In this document: positions 58,749-64,000 of the stretch, in pieces
Position numbering within the stretch: position 1 is the first letter of the stretch
Layout of the letters: every line of letters starts with the position of its first letter
Source of the DNA: Diatrype stigma
Lineage: Eukaryota > Ascomycota > Sordariomycetes > Xylariales > Diatrypaceae
Length of the DNA: 64,000 nt
Assembly: GCA_022225965.2 (NCBI GenBank)
Contig: JAKJXP020000062.1
Location: 186,001 to 250,000 of the forward strand
Direction of reading: 5' to 3'
The notes under the pieces: model-generated
The model's database searches: none
What the model was told of the DNA's origin: nothing
Seen by the model: the letters and a program-made list of their open reading frames with translations, nothing else
Made by a program: the position numbers and the translations under genes

Positions 58749-61204
58749 ATGGCCGACGTTGATGACGAGTTTCTGGCCCTGGTCGGTGGCGATGAGTCCT
58801 CCGATGAGGAATCCAACCAGGCTGGGAATGACGATGATAATGGCAGCCGCGCGGGATCCGAGTCGCCCCTGCCCGATGACACATCCAGGAAAGCTGCGTC
58901 AGCAAAGGGATCCAAGAAGAAGGGACAGGACCACTCAGATGAAGAAGAGGAAGGTGAAGCGTATGTAACCATTTGTTCTTGTTCCTTCTTCATTGTTTTG
59001 TTCCTTGTTCGCTTGTTCGTGCAACTATCCACCCCGAAGCTATCGGTGAGCAAAGTCAGTACTTGCATGCTGTCGGCCTCATGGATGGCACACAATATGT
59101 ATTTACCGATGTGTGTATCTACATACAGCCCCAACAAGTACCAAATGCCTCCCAGGCCTCTCACCTCTTAGGTCTCTTAGTCTCTTAGTCAAGGAGGTGG
59201 TCTATTCCTTCAGGTGTCGCAGTGGCCTTGACCTTGCTCACGCGCACGTACACCACGCCCCTCAGTTTCACTATCACTATCATTGATATTGATAACCAAG
59301 CATTGGTCAATGCCTCCCAGCAACCCCTCGAGGCTCTTTCTTTCTTCACCATTCTCTCAGCAGTATACTTAGAATATTCCTCCCTTCTCCCATATCCTCT
59401 TGCGGTCCGTAGAACAACATGGCTAAATCAACACACAATCATACCAGCTCGTCTGTCGCATCCCCAGGATCCCAAGATTCTGCGCCCATGGACGAATCCG
59501 ATTCCGACAACGAGGTGTCGCAGTTGAACCACACGAATGGCAAGGTAGCAGACGAAGAAGGAACGAGCTATCCTGTCGATGGGATCTACGCCAGCGAAGC
59601 CGAGAAGGAGGAGATCCTGGCTATGCCTGAATTGGAACGCGAACAGTTACTTGCCAAACGCCAGGAAGATGTCGACCGCCAACGCCAGAACGAAATTCTA
59701 CGTGCCTTGCTTAAGAACCGGGAGGACGATCCTCAATCAGCAAAGAAGCGCAAGGCTGGTACCGCGGAGCTCGATGATGCCCAGCGCAAGACTTCGCGCC
59801 AAAGAACAAAGGTGGGCGGATCCAAGGTCGGGGAAACTAGCGCTGGCATCGAGTCACTCCGCCGCGCCCGCGCTGAGAAGAACGACCGTCAGCGCCGCAG
59901 GGAAGAGGACAGAGAGCGCCACAAAGACAAGTCCATCTCGTTCGCCCGAAGCAGCTCAGATCATGGTGATGACGACAGCGATGTCGAATGGACTGGTGCC
60001 CGCCGGAGCCGCCATTCCAAGTCACGTACGCCCGAGATTAAGGAGATCCCACTTGCTGATTTACGAGACTTCGAGCGCATTCGACTTGGTCGGAGCCGTT
60101 TCAGAGACGTGTGCTTCTATCCTGGTTTCGAAGAGGCCATCCTGGGCTGTTACGTCCGTATCTCCATAGGCCCGAATCGCGAAGGCGTGAACGAGTATCG
60201 CATGGCTCTCATCAAAGGTATGCTTTCATCTTCAGTGCCATGCGCTTCGAAGACTCACATTCTGCGTAGGTTTTAGCCAAGGAAAGCCATATGCCATGGA
60301 AAAGCAGAACGGGCAGACTTTTGTCACTGATCAGTATGTCAAAGCAGCCCATGGCAAGGCTGAAAGGGACTGGCCTTTCCTCATGTGTTCTGACCAACCA
60401 TTTACCGAGGTATGTCAAAGCTGCCGGTGGTTGATTACTCGTCTAATGATCGTCCAGTCTGAGTTCAAGCGCTACAAGGCCGTTTTCCAAGATGAAGGAC
60501 TTCTCTTCCCCAAGAGACCGACACTGAATGCCAAGATTGATGACATCAACGGTTTGCTCACTCGACATTGGACGGATGCCGAGGTGAACGGGAAGATCGA
60601 ACGCGAACGAGCTTTGCGCAACAAATATGCGCCGAACGAGCGGAACCGCCTTCTCCAATCTCTTGAGGAAGCTAAGCGTCGTGGTGATGATGTTCGTGTT
60701 GGTCGAATCCAGGATCAACTAGACTCCCTTGAGACTCCGCGACTCGCTTTTAAGACCAGCTTGACGCCGAGTAAGAAATCGGCACCGTCAACGCCGTCTC
60801 AACAGGACCGCCTTGCTCAGATTAATGCCGATAACAGGCGAAAAAACAACGAGGCTGTCCGCAAAGCACAGATCCAAGAGAAGGCAAAGCTGCGGGAGGC
60901 ACAAGCTCGGGTCGCCCGGGGAGAAAGCCTTGACGAGGACTCGGCACAGCTTCTCAAGACGAAATCCGGCGGAGACTCACAATCCACACCTGTGCATGGC
61001 AGTGGTGCGTCGACCCCTGCAAATGGGACACCAAAGCTCGGCTCTACGCCTAAAGCTACGCTCCTCCCGCACCTTGCGAAGCTGCAGATGCACAACCACC
61101 AAGCCGGAATCGACAAGAAGGGTCTTCCACAAATCCACAAGCCAATCGTTGATGACGATGTCATTGCAGCGATGGATCTCGATATCGACGTCGAGATTGA
61201 CTAA
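58749..61204 (+). CDS. RTF1: RTF1, Paf1 complex subunit with Plus3 domain
   Basis: Exons 58749-58960, 59448-60217, 60270-60409 and 60458-61204 give 622 aa. The first intron is 487 nt (GTATGT to CCAG), long for this fungus, and was chosen because it joins EEEEGEA to SSVASPGSQDSAPMDE in phase; introns 2 and 3 are 52 and 48 nt. The N-terminus is acidic, followed by a Lys/Arg-rich charged region. The Plus3 domain (about residues 266-400) has the three conserved positive clusters, starting EIPLADLRDFERIRLGRSR, with FYPGFEEAILGCYVRISIG and EYRMALIKGF. The C-terminal helical region (NKYAPNERNRLLQSLEEAKRR) matches RTF1. RTF1 acts with Paf1 in transcription elongation and H2B ubiquitination. Confidence 0.95.
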
Positions 61205-62268
61205 ATGACCGGTGTTGGTGGGGTGTGGTAAGTTGGCGACAAGACGTGATCTCGTTGGGCATGGCTGCTCATATCTGGCGTGGGCTTTGTACACAATCAT
61301 CGACTTTCTACCTGGTCAGGGTCATCGGGTTTATGTACGTTAACGGAGATGGTTAGCATGGTAGATTGCAGGGAGTTATGGCTTGCGTCAATTAATGAAG
61401 ATAGCGATGGTAGAGCAATACGCTATGCAGTTGATTTCGGGCATTTTCCCTAGATATAAAGCGTGTATATAATCGAGACACGGACAGAAGGCTTCCCTCG
61501 AGCAATTGCATGCCGGTTCCACGTCTACGTTCGCGGGTGGTTTGTATCATGACTAACAGCTATCTGTTTGATCGTTGCTGTACTGATCAATCAAGTAAAT
61601 ATAGCGACATGCCTATCATGCAACACGAATCATAATCTCATATTAAAATATGTGATACATTGTGCCAGACTCGGACGCTCTTCGCTAAATCGCACAACGT
61701 CTAATCTTAAGACATGAGTGGGTATCTTGCTTTGCCGCAAGCTCTCGTCCCCCTCTCCGCCTCCGGCATGGTTCCATTCAATTCTCCCACGGCCGCTGAC
61801 GGACACCGTCCGGTGGATGCCTCCCTCGAGATTCTAGATATAGCTAGCTGTTGGGAGAAGCAAGCCAATGTGGCGCGCGTATCTATCTATCTCTTGACGA
61901 TAGTATTGGTTGGGTTAATAGATACCCTCTGGCATGACTGACGCCATAGGCAGGTCTGTGGAGAAACAATCTGATCGAGTGTGCGGTTCGGCGATGGATG
62001 GTCTGCCCACCCTGATGGAGCCGCCTTATTCGGTGTCTGCTGCGTTTAGGCACTGCGTGCTGCCGCCTCTCCAGTGATCCCGGGAAAATAGTATGTACCT
62101 GGTATACGGAGGCAATACGACACTGGAGTCGATAGTTAGCGGTACCTAGGTAGCAGTTTACCTTAGGTAGGTAAGTATATATCTACCAGTCCAGCCTTTT
62201 GTCTATTGTCGGGGAAGGGAAGGTACTAAATCTATTCGGAGCAGCTAACTCGACATTGCCCAAAAGGT
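61205..62268. other. Intergenic, no supported gene
   Basis: One 75-codon ORF at 61714-61941 has a C-terminal hydrophobic segment but no family or context support. Short GGTACCTAGGTAG repeats lie near 62140-62175. Confidence 0.45.
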
Positions 62269-64000
62269 TCAGGGGTTCCAGTCCCCCATGAACGAGCTGC
62301 CCACCCGGTCTTGGAAGAGATCTGGCACTTCTAAGCCGACGTCGTGGGGGTTCACGGTCGGTTCGTCTAGCCATGTAGGTGTTGCGAACGGTACCTGTGG
62401 TCCCATGATGTCCTTGAACTTGAAAACCACAAAACCAGATATAGTCAGTCGAGCACATTTGCCTCAAGTGCCTAGAGAGGGCTGGCCTTTTTGGGGGAGG
62501 GAAGGGGGGGGGGGGTTTCTTTTCTACTCACAAATACAGCATCTAGGTCTTCCATCCCCCCAGAATGATCCCCGAACTGGATCGTCTGGTGGTGCGGGGG
62601 CCTGCTGTCGCCGCCGGCAAGGGAGGCGGGGTCGGTGGCGAGCTGGTAGCCCTCGTTCTCCCTGGAGTGGACGACGGTCAGGTCGGCCAGCCGCTCGAGG
62701 CTGGCGATGACGTACTGCAGCTGCTTGTACTTAGCCAACCCGTCGTAGTCGAGCTGCTTGTCCGTCAGGTGAATGGCGTCCCGGATCAGCCGCCGGTCCT
62801 GCTCCACGTGGTCGTGCTGCGGCCAGTACACGATGTTGGCCAGGAGCACGACGAACGAGGTGAAGTTGAAGCGGGCGTCCGGCCTGATAGATTACAACAC
62901 ATACGCGCGCGCGTTCCATCTTGTCAGTACCAGTAAGAGAAAAGAATAGGTGTATGTAAGTGGATCTCTGCTTGCTTGCTTGACTTACCATATCATGCCG
63001 ATGCCGTTCGGCTGGCTGATGGACAGCCTCAGGCTGCTGCGACTGGTGGTCACCAGCTTGGCCCATGCGGAAGGCAGGGGAGGCGCGAAGCCCTTCATGC
63101 AGACGTCGGAGTTCTTGTCGGCATGCTCCAGCACCCTTATCGTGAACCCGCCCAGCTTCTGGATCCACGGGGATTCGATGGAGTAGACTCCATGGAGCAT
63201 CTACACGCAAGGTCAGCTGGTGTTCACTTGTGAAGACGACATGTTATATTATCTACGCTCACGATCTTGGTGGCACAACGTGCCGTTCGTGGTTGGTCGC
63301 TTTCTGATCATTGTAGGGTTCATGTTGTATATATAAAGGTGCTGAAAGGACTGAAATCGCAACTTACCACAAGGCAGAAGAGATACGAGCGGTGCAGGGC
63401 GATCATCATGCTACCAGCGACCTTCCCAACAGTCTGGGTCAAGTGCTCGGCTTGCAAAGGCGTGGGGATCGACCGATACCACCGGTCCAGGATCCCATCG
63501 AGGATGGTCAGCTTCTGCTGGCGGGCTTCGGCCGAGTACTTCCTAGAGCGGTTGCTGTAGAGCTCGTCGAAGATCTTGCCCGCAATATGCGCGAGAAGGA
63601 TCCGGGCTCGGAAGTAGTGGAAACGGGAAAGCCCGTCGAGGCTCTCCAGGTGTCCGTCGGTGTCCTCGGGGTTCGTTCCCGGGAGGTCCAGATCGGTGTC
63701 ACTATCTAGCTGGAATGAGGGGGTGCACATACGCAGGCTCGAATCCTGCACCTGGGTCAGTCTCGAAGGGAAAACGCCGCGATCGATCTCGGCAAGGAAT
63801 CAAATCAAGGGCGGGGCAGGAGAGTAAGTAACAAGAAAGGGACGGAGGATATATACCTTGTCCAAGATATAGGCCACCCAAAATACGTTCGTCCTGATGC
63901 GCGCGACCTCGGGCGAAAAGTTCGCCAGAGCGATCTTGGCGTGCAAGTTGATGCGGTGCGCCAGCCGTAAGGCGGTGCTGACCCAGGTCGAGGGGATGTC
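62269..64000 (-). CDS. Fungal-specific transcription factor, C-terminal part (runs off window)
   Basis: Exons 64000-63857 (partial), 63751-63368, 63200-62989, 62883-62532 and 62418-62269; all introns (105, 167, 105 and 113 nt) are GT-AG. The final acceptor could also be six bases later. STWVSTALRLAHRINLH and RIRTNVFWVAYILDK in the first visible exon are hallmarks of the fungal transcription factor middle domain (PF04082), found C-terminal to a Zn2Cys6 DNA-binding domain. The DNA-binding part would be beyond position 64000, so it cannot be confirmed. The protein ends MGDWNP with an Asp/Pro-rich tail of the activation type. Regulated pathway unknown. Confidence 0.85.

Noticed and set aside
61714..61941. 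75-codon ORF with hydrophobic C-terminus
   Set aside because: No family, no context; insufficient support.
1..64000. CRISPR arrays, bacterial operons, rRNA genes
   Set aside because: None seen; genome features are those of a fungal nuclear chromosome, and the tandem arrays lack spacer-repeat structure.

Overview
The window is nuclear DNA of a filamentous ascomycete (Pezizomycotina; a Sordariomycete-like fungus is my guess). The evidence is short introns (mostly 48-130 nt, GTAAGT/GTATGT donors, CTAAT/CTGAC branch sites), fungal-only protein families (UstYa/DUF3328, fungal rhodopsin-like membrane protein, fungal-specific transcription factor domain), and AT-rich repeats in which CAA/CAG codons have become TAA/TAG, the mark of repeat-induced point mutation (RIP).

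Layout. 1-13.5 kb is almost entirely RIP-degraded repeats, dominated by a near-complete Ty3/gypsy chromovirus relic with two LTRs (2430-10358), then a small unique island and a second relic (11.66-13.54 kb). At 13.57 kb normal DNA begins abruptly with a large membrane-protein gene. At 17.9-23.2 kb a gene for an 860-codon secreted protein is split by a 2.5 kb non-autonomous LTR element with identical-length LTRs and a perfect 5-bp target duplication; the host reading frame is continuous across the insertion. From 23.7 to 36.8 kb come a 7-TM rhodopsin-like protein, a 2-oxoglutarate oxygenase, a small secreted peptide gene, a UstYa-like oxidase, a 716-aa fungal protein of unknown function and a cysteine-rich secreted protein; this accessory neighbourhood has a secondary-metabolite/effector flavour. 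About 7.7 kb without a convincing gene follows. At 44.5-46.6 kb lies a PNGase A-type amidase gene carrying one in-frame stop.

The right part (47-64 kb) is mostly conserved genes: a small fungal-specific protein, a FAM210/DUF1279 mitochondrial protein, a BTB/POZ protein with an expanded repeat at its N-terminus, a GNAT acetyltransferase, COQ7 (ubiquinone synthesis), RTF1 (Paf1 complex), and a fungal transcription factor running off the end.

Three short inverted-repeat elements were delimited from sequence alone: two with perfect 8-bp target duplications (hAT-type, 16661-17206 and 26509-27329) and one about 1 kb element (51124-52098) that encloses a Pol III-like tRNA-related sequence and two tandem arrays. 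Exon boundaries were derived by hand from splice signals, reading phase and family expectations; they have not been checked against transcripts.
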